NCBI RefSeq assembly: GCF_038561935.1
Contig: NZ_CP102770.1
Location: forward strand, 8,990,001-9,054,000
From: Myxococcus stipitatus
GTDB lineage: Bacteria > Myxococcota > Myxococcia > Myxococcales > Myxococcaceae
Direction: 5' to 3'
Length of the DNA stretch: 64,000 nucleotides
Shown: positions 14,695 through 22,999 of the stretch, in pieces
Numbering within the stretch: the stretch's first letter is position 1
How the letters are laid out: every line of letters begins with the position of its first letter
Position numbers and translations under genes: made by a program
Notes under the pieces: model-generated
Seen by the model: only the letters and a program-made list of their open reading frames with translations
Databases searched by the model: none
Told to the model about the DNA's origin: nothing

Positions 14695-15258
14695 TCAGTC
14701 GAGCGCCCCGTCGATGACCTTCTTCGCCGTCCCGAACGAGAACCCCGCGCGCGCCAGCGCCGCCAGGTCCCGCTTGCGGTTCTCCTCGCGCGTCTCCAGG
14801 TTCTTGCGGAACGGCCCCAGCCGCTTCTTCCGCGCCCAGATGCGCGCCGCCTGCTCGTCGGAGACCTCCGCCGTCGCCTGCGCCAGCTTGCGCTGCACCA
14901 GCTCCGCGTCCACGCCCTTCATCCGCAGCTTCTGCGCAATCACCCGCGTGCTGCGGCCCGATGCACGCAACGACTGCGCCTTCATCCCCGCGTACGCGTC
15001 ATCATTGATGAGCCCGTTGCGCACCAGCTTCTGCGTCAGCGCCTCAATCCACCCAAGCGCCTCCGCCTTGTCTCCGCCGTGCTCCTTCACGGAGCGGTCC
15101 ACGCGGCGCACGAGCACACGCTTGAGCTGGCTCACCGTGGAGGCATAGCGCTTCAAGTAGTGCAGCGCCGCGTTCTCCAGGTAGCGGGGAGACACCTTCC
15201 GGGGTCGCTTCTGCTTCCTGAGGGGCCTGCTGTCCTGTCCGGTCCGGTCGTCTTCCAC
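14695..15258 (-). CDS. recX: Regulatory protein RecX
   Basis: A 187-residue RecX protein, which binds RecA filaments and restrains strand exchange. The helical three-repeat pattern is visible: AALHYLKRYASTVSQLKRVL, then GLINDDAYAG and a run through LRMKGVDAELVQ, with the basic LARAGFSFGTAKKVID end typical of the family. The start is a GTG at 15258 with AGGGG six bases upstream. The N-terminal 20 residues are very basic. recA is not adjacent, whereas in many bacteria recX follows it. I saw no clear LexA box upstream. Confidence 0.88.
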   Translation of the reverse strand: MEDDRTGQDSRPLRKQKRPRKVSPRYLENAALHYLKRYASTVSQLKRVLVRRVDRSVKEHGGDKAEALGWIEALTQKLVRNGLINDDAYAGMKAQSLRASGRSTRVIAQKLRMKGVDAELVQRKLAQATAEVSDEQAARIWARKKRLGPFRKNLETREENRKRDLAALARAGFSFGTAKKVIDGALD

Positions 15259-15433
15259 GAGGGCCCCTATCTACCAGGGGAGTCCGACGCGGCCTCGCCC
15301 GAAGCGCAGGCCCGCCCCCATCCCATCCCACAGGCGGTCACCCCGCGCGACTCAGCGCGTTGTTCCTCCGGACAAGCACCGTTTGGGCGCTCCAGGGCTC
15401 GCTGGCTACGCTCGCTTTCCGCGAGAGGCCCTC

Positions 15434-16792
15434 ATGACCAGCGCTGCCCCCATCCGATCCACTCCCGAGCCCCTGGCTCCGGTGACGCCGCCACCTGCTC
15501 CAGCCACGCCGAAGGTGGAGCCCTGGAGCTTCGCGCGGCGCTACGGCTTCCGCTTCGTCTTCGCCTTCGTGGTCCTGTACCACCTGCTGTTCCCGCTGAC
15601 CCTCATCCCGGGCCTCGACGAGCTGCTCTCGAAGCAGCTGGAGACCTTCTGGCAGCCCCTCGAGGTCTGGTTGGCCAGGCACGTGTTCGGCCATGACCTG
15701 GTTGTCCCCACAGGCCCCAGCGGCAGCGGCGACAAGGCCGTGGACTACGCGCACATGGCCTTCATGCTCACGCTCTCGTTCCTCGTCGCGGGAGTCTGGT
15801 CCTTCATCGACCGACGCCGCATGGAGTACGTGAAGGCCCACGACCTCCTGCGCGTCTACGTCCGCTACATCCTGGCCTTCGCGATGCTCACCTATGGCTT
15901 CGCGAAGGTCATCAAGACCCAGTTCCCCTTCCCCAACCTGGAGCGGCTCAGCCAGCCCGTGGGGGACATGTCGCCCATGGGGCTGCTCTGGACCTTCATG
16001 GGCTACTCCCCGGGCTACAACCTCTTCACCGGAGGCGCGGAGGCGCTGGGAGGACTGCTGCTCCTCTTCCGGCGCACCACGACACTCGGCGCGCTCGTCG
16101 TCATTGGCGTCATGGTCAACGTCGTCGCGCTCAACTTCTTCTACGACGTCCCGGTGAAGCTCTACTCCACCTTGCTCGTCTCGCTCGCGGTCTTCCTGCT
16201 GCTGCCCGACCTGCGCCGGCTCGCGGATGTGCTCATCTTCAACCGGGCCACCCAGCCCGCCGTGCTCGCCACGCCCTTCGCCTTCTCCTCCCGAGTCACC
16301 TGGGCCCTTCGAGGCGTGAAGGGGGTCTTCATCGGCTGGATGCTCTACTCCAACGTCAGCCAGGGCCTGTCGATGTACCAGAAGCGCGGCGACGCCGCGC
16401 CGAATCCCCCGCTGTACGGGCTCTACGAGGTGGAGTCCTTCACGAGGGACGGGCAAGTCCTCCCGCCGCTCCTCGGCGACCCCCACCGCTGGCGCGCCTT
16501 CATCGTGAACCGCTACGGCCCGACGGTGCGGAAGATGGACGACTCACGCAAGCGCTACTACGGCACCTACGAGGAAGGCAGCACGTCCTTCACCTTCGCC
16601 GAGAGCCGCCAGCCGGACGCGGTGAAAGTCACCCTCGACGTCGAACAGCCCGCCCCCGAGCACCTCGTGCTCAAGGGCCCCTACGAGGGCGCGACCATCG
16701 AGGTGAAGCTGCGCAAGGTGGACACCTCGTCGAAGTTCCTCCTCGTCGGCCGAGGCTTCAACTGGGTCCAGGAGCTCCCCTTCAATCGCTGA
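15434..16792 (+). CDS. DoxX-like integral membrane protein
   Basis: A 452-residue protein with a Pro-rich N-terminal tail (about 30 residues), then six to seven membrane helices between residues about 45 and 310 and a soluble C-terminal part of 140 residues. The helix pattern with RYILAFAMLTYGFAKV and LFTGGAEALGGLLLLF resembles DoxX-family proteins, which are often linked to redox or thiosulphate-quinone chemistry. The soluble end is predicted to be beta-rich. The ATG at 15434 has GAGAGG upstream; a longer frame upstream does not look coding. The 3' end overlaps the convergent metallo-beta-lactamase gene by 11 bases. Confidence 0.7.
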   Translation: MTSAAPIRSTPEPLAPVTPPPAPATPKVEPWSFARRYGFRFVFAFVVLYHLLFPLTLIPGLDELLSKQLETFWQPLEVWLARHVFGHDLVVPTGPSGSGDKAVDYAHMAFMLTLSFLVAGVWSFIDRRRMEYVKAHDLLRVYVRYILAFAMLTYGFAKVIKTQFPFPNLERLSQPVGDMSPMGLLWTFMGYSPGYNLFTGGAEALGGLLLLFRRTTTLGALVVIGVMVNVVALNFFYDVPVKLYSTLLVSLAVFLLLPDLRRLADVLIFNRATQPAVLATPFAFSSRVTWALRGVKGVFIGWMLYSNVSQGLSMYQKRGDAAPNPPLYGLYEVESFTRDGQVLPPLLGDPHRWRAFIVNRYGPTVRKMDDSRKRYYGTYEEGSTSFTFAESRQPDAVKVTLDVEQPAPEHLVLKGPYEGATIEVKLRKVDTSSKFLLVGRGFNWVQELPFNR

Positions 16793-17897
16793 CAGACGAC
16801 GCAACTCCACACATCTCCGCCACCGCCGCGGACGTCGAGGGAAGCGGCTCCACCATGCGGCCCTCGCCGAACCCCAGCGCCCAGAAGCGAGGGCGCACCT
16901 CCTCGCGCGCGAGGAGCCGCAGCAACAGGAACTTGGCCTCGTCCTGCCCGTCGAACGCCAGCGGGAAGGTGTTGTGGTGCATCGCCACCGACGTGGAGGA
17001 GCGCAGCACCTTGTGCGCCCGCAGGGCGTCCTCGGGCCCCATGTGGACCTTGTGGATGACGCGAGGACGGAACGCGCCGATGGGCAGCACCGACAGCCGC
17101 ATGGGCCCGAAGCGCGCGGCCACCATCGCGAAGTGCGGACCGAAGCCCGTGTCCCCCGCGAAGACCACCGGGCCGCCCGTGGTGGAGAAGACATAGCCAG
17201 CCCAGAGCGTCTCCGCCATGTCCGTGAGCCCTCGGTTGGAGCGGTGCTGCGCGGGCACCGCCGTCACCTTCATCTCCGGCGTCACGTCCGTGGACTGCCA
17301 CCAGTCGAGCTCCTCGACCTGGCGGAAGCCCTCGTCCACCAGCAGCGCCTTGTTGCCCAGGCCCACGATGAAGCGCGGGTGGTGCACCTCCTCCAACCGC
17401 CGCAGCGTGGGCAGGTCCATGTGGTCGTAGTGGTTGTGGCTCACCACCACCACGTCGATGGGCGGCAGGTCCTCGAAGCGGATGCCGGGCGGATGTACAC
17501 GCCGAGGCCCCACCCAGGGCACGGGACTGGGCCGGTCCGAGTAGATGGGGTCCGTCAGCACATTCACGCCGTCGGCCTGGAGGAGCACCGTGGCGTGGTT
17601 GATGAGCGTCACGCGCAGCTTCCCAGGCCCCACCCGCCGAGGCGGAGGCCGTCCCGGCGGAAGGTCCTCGTACTCACGCCAGGCGCCCCGAGGCTCCTTC
17701 AGCGCCGCCGACACCAGCTCCGGCATCGTCAACGAGGGCGCATCCCCCAGGTTGTGGAACTTCTCCCCGTCGAAGTGCCGCGTCGGAGGGCCCTGATGGC
17801 TCGGGCCCGCGAAGAGACAGCCCCCCACGAGCGGCGCGAGCCAGAGCAGGCACAACAGGCGAACCGTCGAGGCGGGGAACTGGCGGTCCAGGCGCAT
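16782..17897 (-). CDS. Metallo-beta-lactamase-fold lipoprotein (NAPE-PLD/RomA-like)
   Basis: A 371-residue exported hydrolase. A signal peptide with lipobox LVGGC is followed by a long linker and the metallo-beta-lactamase fold from about residue 90. The metal motif HXHXDH is in VVSHNHYDHMDLP, further ligands are in FAGDTGFGPH and in AMHHNTFPLAFD. The arrangement, including LINHATVLLQADGVNVLTDP, matches the NAPE-PLD/UlaG-like group, which includes phospholipase D enzymes acting on N-acyl-phosphatidylethanolamine. As a lipoprotein it would act at the membrane surface, so lipid hydrolysis is plausible. The substrate remains inferred. Confidence 0.85.
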   Translation of the reverse strand: MRLDRQFPASTVRLLCLLWLAPLVGGCLFAGPSHQGPPTRHFDGEKFHNLGDAPSLTMPELVSAALKEPRGAWREYEDLPPGRPPPRRVGPGKLRVTLINHATVLLQADGVNVLTDPIYSDRPSPVPWVGPRRVHPPGIRFEDLPPIDVVVVSHNHYDHMDLPTLRRLEEVHHPRFIVGLGNKALLVDEGFRQVEELDWWQSTDVTPEMKVTAVPAQHRSNRGLTDMAETLWAGYVFSTTGGPVVFAGDTGFGPHFAMVAARFGPMRLSVLPIGAFRPRVIHKVHMGPEDALRAHKVLRSSTSVAMHHNTFPLAFDGQDEAKFLLLRLLAREEVRPRFWALGFGEGRMVEPLPSTSAAVAEMCGVASSVSD

Positions 17898-18005
17898 GCG
17901 AACGACGCTCCATCGAGGTGAACGCGCCTCCTCCAGCCAGGGGCGCGCGAAGGCCCCATCGTAACGGCTGGCCTCCGAGCGCGCATGCGGCGCGCCGCCC
18001 CTCTT

Positions 18006-19103
18006 TCAGGCGACGACGGCGCGGAGGATGCGCTCGAACATCCAGGGATTGCGCCCCAGGAGCCGGACGATGGGGCGGCGCAGCCCCGGCCGCCGCGCCA
18101 GCACCAGCAGGGCCCGCGTGGCCCAGGCGTACTTGCGGAACACCTGCTGGAAGCGCAGCTCGTAGGGCCGCAGCACGTCCCGGGTCGCCCCCTTCGCCAG
18201 CGCATCCGGCAGGAGCGTGCCCAGGGACTCCGCGCACGCGAACGCGAGCGACAGCCCCTCGCCCGTGAGCGCGTCGACGTACCCCGCCGCGTCCCCCACC
18301 AGCGCGAAACGGTCCGCCACCCGCACCCGAGCCACCCGCGCCAGCGGCCCCGCCCCCCGGACCTGCGAGTCCGGAGGCGCGACGAGCAGGCGCTCCGCGA
18401 GCCGGGGGAAGCGCGCGAGCAAGGTGTCGAAGGCCACGCGTCCCTCGACGCCTCCGTCCTCCCACAGGAAGGCCAGCCCCACGCGACGCGCGCCCGCGGG
18501 CGTCACGTAGGCCTCCACCCCATCCGCGAAGTGGACCTCCACGAAGGGCGACCACGGCGGAAGCTGGAAGTGCCGGCGCAGCCCGAAGCGCCGGGGACCC
18601 TGTGCATCGACCTCCAGTCCTTCCGCCCTCCGCAGCGGGGAACCCAGCCCATCCGCGGCCACCAACATCCGGGCTTCGACGGGGCCTTCGGCGGTCTCCA
18701 AGGTCACCGCCGTTTCGCCACGCCGATGCGACAGCACCTGGGTGCGCTCTCGCAACTCGACTCCCACTTCACGCGCTCGCGACACCAGCGCCTTCGCGAG
18801 CGCCACCCGGCGCACTCCCAGGCCACCGGGCCCGGGCAGCAGCCCCTCCGCCGTGCTGCCGTCCTCCTGCACATAGCGGATGCCCACGAACGGAGCGCTG
18901 TCCGCGCGGTCCAGGTGCGACAGCGCGCCCAGCCGCTCCAGCGCGGCGAGGCCCGTGGGCATCAGCCCCTCGCCGCACGCCTTGTCGGCGGGGAACACGG
19001 CCCGCTCGAGCACCACCGTGTTCAGCCCCCGCATCGTGGCATGCGTGGCCACGGCCAGCCCCGCCGGCCCACCGCCGACCACGGCCACGTCATAGCGTTT
19101 CAT
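18006..19103 (-). CDS. FAD-dependent oxidoreductase (geranylgeranyl reductase-like)
   Basis: A 365-residue flavoprotein. It begins with the FAD motif VAVVGGGPAGLAVATHA, then DKACGEGLMPTGL, and has the second FAD motif in FALVGDAAGYVDALTGEGL, as in the geranylgeranyl reductase/hydroxylase superfamily. The ATG at 19103 has GGAG eight bases upstream. It is the last gene of the type III polyketide operon. In Streptomyces griseus srsABC, a flavoprotein hydroxylase (SrsC) turns alkylresorcinols to quinones, so oxidation of the ring is the likely role here; reduction of an alkyl chain double bond is the alternative. Confidence 0.82.
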   Translation of the reverse strand: MKRYDVAVVGGGPAGLAVATHATMRGLNTVVLERAVFPADKACGEGLMPTGLAALERLGALSHLDRADSAPFVGIRYVQEDGSTAEGLLPGPGGLGVRRVALAKALVSRAREVGVELRERTQVLSHRRGETAVTLETAEGPVEARMLVAADGLGSPLRRAEGLEVDAQGPRRFGLRRHFQLPPWSPFVEVHFADGVEAYVTPAGARRVGLAFLWEDGGVEGRVAFDTLLARFPRLAERLLVAPPDSQVRGAGPLARVARVRVADRFALVGDAAGYVDALTGEGLSLAFACAESLGTLLPDALAKGATRDVLRPYELRFQQVFRKYAWATRALLVLARRPGLRRPIVRLLGRNPWMFERILRAVVA

Positions 19104-19152
19104 CGGAGTGGCTCCGCTGGCGCCGTGCCCCCTCGGGCGCGCGACGCCCGCC

Positions 19153-20907
19153 TCACGTGTCGTGCTCCGCCCGCGCCATGGCCAGCGCGCTGCGCGCCAT
19201 CTCCACCGCCATGCCCACCATGCCCACCTTCTTCGGCGGCAGCAGCTCGCCCGCGAGGTAGCGGCGCAGCGCTTCACCTCGGCGCAGCTTGCCGCTCGAC
19301 GTCCGGGGCAGCGTCCCAGGCTCCAGCATCTTCACCGTGTGAGGCCGCACGCCCGTCGCCGCCACCACCGCCGCGCGCACGCGCTCCTCCACCTCCACGC
19401 CCCCCTCCGGTCCCGAGCGCTCCGCGAGGATGAGCAGCGCCTCGTCCTCGCTGTCCTCGGGCGTGAAGCCCAGCGCCACCGCGCAGCCCAGGCGCACGCC
19501 CTCCACGGACTGGAGCGGCTCCTCGAACGACTGCGGCGCGTGGTTCGCCCCGCGGATGATGACCACGTCCTTCGCGCGCCCCGCCAGGTACAGCTCCCCG
19601 TCCACGATGAAGCCCAGGTCCCCCGTGTCCAGCCAGCCATCCAAGGACAGCGCGCGCCGCGTCGCCACCGCGTCACCGAAGTAACCCGTCATCAACGACG
19701 GCCCCCGCGTGAAGACCCTCCCCAGGCGCCGCTCGGGAAGGATGGCGCCGTGCTCGTCGCGCACCTCCACCTCGAAGCCCGCCACCGGAGACCCCACGCT
19801 CACCATCGCCCGCGGGCCGCTCTCCACGCGACCCTCGCGCGCGAGCACCCCGGAGTCCACGCCCAGCGAGCGAGGCCCTCGCCCCCGAGGCGGGAAGGTC
19901 ACCGCCAGCGACGCCTCCGCCATCCCATACACGGGCCGCAGCGAGCGCGCGGAGAAGCCCCAGCGCTCGAACCGCTGGACGAAGCGCTGCAGCGTCTCCG
20001 CGGACACGGGCTCCGCGCCATTGAGCGCGTGCTTCCACGACGACAGGTCCACCCCTTCCATCTCCGCGTCCTTCACCCGCTTCAAGCACAGGCCATAGGC
20101 GAAGTTCGGCGCGGGAGAGATGTAGCCCCGGTGCCGGGACACCGCGCGCAGCCACAGCGCCGGGCGCGCCAGGAAGGCCTCCGGGGGAATCAGCACCAGG
20201 TTCCCCGGGTAGTGCAGCACCGACATCAGACAGCCGATGAGCCCCATGTCGTGGTACAGCGGCAGCCAGCTCACGCCCACGCGCGGCGCGCCGTCTTCCA
20301 GCGGGATGGCCACCTCGAGCGCCGTCACCTGCGCCATCACCGCCCCCTGCGACAGCGCCACGGGCTTGGGGTCCACCGTGGAGCCCGAGGAGAACTGGAT
20401 GAGCGCCAGCGACTCCGGCGTCACCTTCGTCTCGTACAGGTCATCCCCGCGCGACACGTCCTCCACCGTGTGACAGCCCAGCCGGGGCCGGGACTTCTCC
20501 ACGCTCGGCCCCAGGAGCAGCCGCACGCGCGAGTCCGTCAGGACCAGGCTCGCCGTCGTCACCTGGAGCATCCGCGCCGTGGCCCGGTGGTACTCCTCCA
20601 GCCGCCCCAAGCGCACCGGCGGATACAGCGGCATCGGCACCGCGCCCGCGAGGAGCACCCCGAAGAAGGCCTCCATGAAGGCGGGCGAGGTGGGCAACAT
20701 CAGCGCCACCCGCTCCCCTTCGCGCAGCCCCATCCGCACCAGGCCCGCCGCCGTGCGCCGCGCGCGTCGGTACACCTCCGCGAAGGACAGCACCTCCTCG
20801 CGCTCGGCCGCATCCACGAAGATGAGCCCGAACTCCGTCCGGCTGGCCTCCGCGAGCATCGCGTTCACGGTGGGGAACTTCATCAACGGCAAGGTCGGAC
20901 CTCTCAC
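19153..20907 (-). CDS. Fatty acyl-AMP ligase (FAAL-type)
   Basis: A 584-residue ANL-family enzyme. Signs of the FAAL subgroup are VPMPLYPPVRLGRLEEY, the P-loop QFSSGSTVDPKPVALS, WLPLYHDMGLIG, and GWLDTGDLGF with RGANHAPQSFE in the C-terminal half. FAALs activate fatty acids as acyl-AMP and load them onto an ACP rather than CoA. The GTG at 20907 overlaps the ACP stop as GTGA and has GGAGG seven bases upstream, so translation is probably coupled; an in-frame ATG at 20883 is the alternative. With the adjacent ACP it would supply the starter chain to the type III polyketide synthase. Confidence 0.9.
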   Translation of the reverse strand: MRGPTLPLMKFPTVNAMLAEASRTEFGLIFVDAAEREEVLSFAEVYRRARRTAAGLVRMGLREGERVALMLPTSPAFMEAFFGVLLAGAVPMPLYPPVRLGRLEEYHRATARMLQVTTASLVLTDSRVRLLLGPSVEKSRPRLGCHTVEDVSRGDDLYETKVTPESLALIQFSSGSTVDPKPVALSQGAVMAQVTALEVAIPLEDGAPRVGVSWLPLYHDMGLIGCLMSVLHYPGNLVLIPPEAFLARPALWLRAVSRHRGYISPAPNFAYGLCLKRVKDAEMEGVDLSSWKHALNGAEPVSAETLQRFVQRFERWGFSARSLRPVYGMAEASLAVTFPPRGRGPRSLGVDSGVLAREGRVESGPRAMVSVGSPVAGFEVEVRDEHGAILPERRLGRVFTRGPSLMTGYFGDAVATRRALSLDGWLDTGDLGFIVDGELYLAGRAKDVVIIRGANHAPQSFEEPLQSVEGVRLGCAVALGFTPEDSEDEALLILAERSGPEGGVEVEERVRAAVVAATGVRPHTVKMLEPGTLPRTSSGKLRRGEALRRYLAGELLPPKKVGMVGMAVEMARSALAMARAEHDT

Positions 20908-21182
20908 GTGCGGGCCTCCACCTGCATCCGGGGGCTGGCCAGGACGCGGCGCTCCACCAGCCGCGTCAGGTCCGCCACCGTCCGGATGCCCTGCGAGTCC
21001 TCCTCCGACAGCCGGATGCGGAAGCGGTTCTCCAGCCCCACCGCCAGCACCGTCAGCCCCAGGCTGTCGAGCTGCAAGTCACCGACGAGGTCGTGCTCCA
21101 GCTCCACCTCTCCCTTCCACTCCAGTTCATCGGCGGCGATGCGGCGAACCTCCGCCAGGACCTCCTGTTCGAGCTCAGCCAC
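20904..21182 (-). CDS. Acyl carrier protein
   Basis: A 92-residue stand-alone ACP. The phosphopantetheine site is the Ser of GDLQLDSLGLTVLAV, preceded by the acidic helix I typical of carrier proteins (VLAEVRRIAADELEW). The GTG start at 21182 was chosen because it gives normal ACP length; the frame is open further upstream through the neighbouring methyltransferase gene, whose stop lies at 21175-21177, so the two overlap by 8 bases. Directly downstream is the fatty acyl-AMP ligase, its probable loading enzyme. The carried acyl group would prime the type III synthase. Confidence 0.85.
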   Translation of the reverse strand: MAELEQEVLAEVRRIAADELEWKGEVELEHDLVGDLQLDSLGLTVLAVGLENRFRIRLSEEDSQGIRTVADLTRLVERRVLASPRMQVEART

Positions 21183-21750
21183 GGGGCACCTCCGGAAGAA
21201 AACGAGGACGACGGGCGAAGGCACGAGCATACGCCTCTCCCAGCGCCGCCTCCTCCGCGCGGATGCGCACGGACAGCAGCACCAGGTTGCCCATCGAGAA
21301 GAACGCCGCCGTCCACCAGGCCCCGTGGATGAGCGGCACACACGCCAGCTCCAGCACCACGGCGACATAGTTGGGGTGGCGAAGGAAGCGGTACGGCCCG
21401 CCCACCACCGGCGCCAGGTCCGGCACGACGATGATGCGCGAGTTCCACCGCTCGCCCAGCGTGGAGATGGCCCAGTAGCGAAGCCCCTGCGCCAGCACCG
21501 CTCCGCCCAGCGCGACCCAGCCCAGTGTCGCTGGAAAAGGCCGGTGCAGGAGGAACACCTCCGCCACGCACGCCCCCAGGAAGGCGGTGTGGAACACCAC
21601 CATGAAGCGGTAGTGCGCCTGGCCCGTCTCCACCCCGCCCCGCGCGAAGGCCCACTCGGCGTTGCGCTTGGAGAGCACCAGCTCCACCAGGCGCTCCATC
21701 ACGAGCAGCCCCATGTACCCCAGGAAGACCGCCTCGGTCGTGGTCACCAT
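21175..21750 (-). CDS. Isoprenylcysteine carboxyl methyltransferase-family protein
   Basis: A 191-residue membrane methyltransferase with four to five helices. The C-terminal signature GPYRFLRHPNYVAVVLEL and the following ARAEEAALGEAY-type segment (here IRAEEAALGEAYARAF) define the ICMT family, which uses SAM. SrsB, the methyltransferase of the Streptomyces alkylresorcinol cluster, belongs to this family, so methylation of a phenolic or pyrone OH is the likely role. The ATG at 21750 overlaps the end of the polyketide synthase gene by 7 bases, showing tight translational linkage. Confidence 0.88.
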   Translation of the reverse strand: MVTTTEAVFLGYMGLLVMERLVELVLSKRNAEWAFARGGVETGQAHYRFMVVFHTAFLGACVAEVFLLHRPFPATLGWVALGGAVLAQGLRYWAISTLGERWNSRIIVVPDLAPVVGGPYRFLRHPNYVAVVLELACVPLIHGAWWTAAFFSMGNLVLLSVRIRAEEAALGEAYARAFARRPRFLPEVPRG

Positions 21751-22829
21751 TGGAGGAGCACCATCTCCGCGCAGAAGCCGGGCCCCAGCGCCATCATCAG
21801 CCCGTAGTCCCCGGGCTTCGCCCCCGCCTTCTCCAGCGTCTCCCCCAGCACGAACAGCACCGACGCCGAGGACAGGTTCCCCACCTCGCGCAGCGACGCC
21901 CACGAGCGCGCCAGCGCGTCCGAGGGCAGCTCCAGCGCCTCCTCGAAGGACTGGAGCACCTTGGGCCCGCCGGTATGCGCCACCCAGTGACGGATGTCCT
22001 CGCGCTTCAATCCGTGCGACGCGAGGAACCCGTCCACGTTGCCCCGGATGTGGTCCTTGACCAGCGTGGGCACCTTCGCCGACAGCACCACCTTGAAGCC
22101 GGAGTCGACGACGTCCCAGCCCATGATGCGCTCGGTGTCCCGGTAGAACACCGAGCGCGACGCCACCACCCGAGGCCCCTTCGGCTCCGGCGCCTCCGCG
22201 CCCCGCAGCACCGCGCACGCCGCGCCATCCCCGAAGAGGCCCGAGGCGATGATGTTGGAGATGGACAGGTCCTCGCGCTGCAACGTCAGCGAGCACAGCT
22301 CCGTCGACACGACGAGCGCCGTGTGCGTGGGGAAGGCCCGAAGGTAGTCCGCCGCCCGCGACACGCCCGCGGTGCCCGCGACACACCCCAGCCCGAAGAT
22401 GGGCGTGCGCTTGAAGTCCTCGCGGAAGCTCAGCAGGTTGGCCAGCCGCGCGTCGATGCTGGGCGTGGAGATGCCCGTCACCGTGATGAAGAAGACGTGG
22501 TCCACGTCGGCGGGTGTCAGCCGCGCGCCCTCCAGCGCCCGCCGCACCACCGACTCGCTGAGCACCGTGCTCTCGCGAATCCACGTGTCATTGCGCTGCT
22601 GGAAGGTCTCCAGCGCGGGGTAGGCCTCGAGGGGAATCGCCAGGTGGCGGCCTCCCACCTGGACGGCCCGGTGCAGTTCCTCCAGCCGCTCGATGTTGAA
22701 GTGGCGCGTGGCCCACATCCCGCGCAGTGCATCGATGAGCTGCTCTTGCGAGGCGTAGTGAGGCGGGAGCGCCCGTGCCACGTATCGGATGAAGGGAGAA
22801 CGGGGGTCCTGGACTGGCGTGCCGTGCAT
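21744..22829 (-). CDS. Type III polyketide synthase
   Basis: A 361-residue chalcone/stilbene synthase-family enzyme, a homodimeric thiolase-fold ketosynthase that extends an acyl starter with malonyl-CoA and cyclises it. The triad is visible: Cys in GLGCVAGTAG, His in VAHTGGPKVL and Asn in VGNLSSASVLF. Substrate selection likely favours long acyl chains, since an acyl-AMP ligase and ACP share the operon. It is the first of five genes transcribed leftwards with overlaps. The products are probably alkylresorcinols, alkylquinones or alkylpyrones; sequence alone does not tell which ring is formed. Confidence 0.92.
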   Translation of the reverse strand: MHGTPVQDPRSPFIRYVARALPPHYASQEQLIDALRGMWATRHFNIERLEELHRAVQVGGRHLAIPLEAYPALETFQQRNDTWIRESTVLSESVVRRALEGARLTPADVDHVFFITVTGISTPSIDARLANLLSFREDFKRTPIFGLGCVAGTAGVSRAADYLRAFPTHTALVVSTELCSLTLQREDLSISNIIASGLFGDGAACAVLRGAEAPEPKGPRVVASRSVFYRDTERIMGWDVVDSGFKVVLSAKVPTLVKDHIRGNVDGFLASHGLKREDIRHWVAHTGGPKVLQSFEEALELPSDALARSWASLREVGNLSSASVLFVLGETLEKAGAKPGDYGLMMALGPGFCAEMVLLQW

Positions 22830-22999
22830 GAGCGTCTCGGGTCCGTGATGCGGTCAGATTCACACGCATAATCGGAACCCGGGACAGACGCGATATGGGT
22901 TGCAGCGACTTGAACGAGTCCTGACTCCCGATGACCGGGTCACTGTCACACGGACGACGACCTCCTCCTCCCTGAGGAGAAGAAGCAGACACCCGCGTG

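Noticed and set aside
19108..21807. 899-residue plus-strand frame
   Set aside because: Opposite the flavoprotein, FAAL, ACP and methyltransferase genes. Low-complexity Arg/His/Pro product with no signal or motif.
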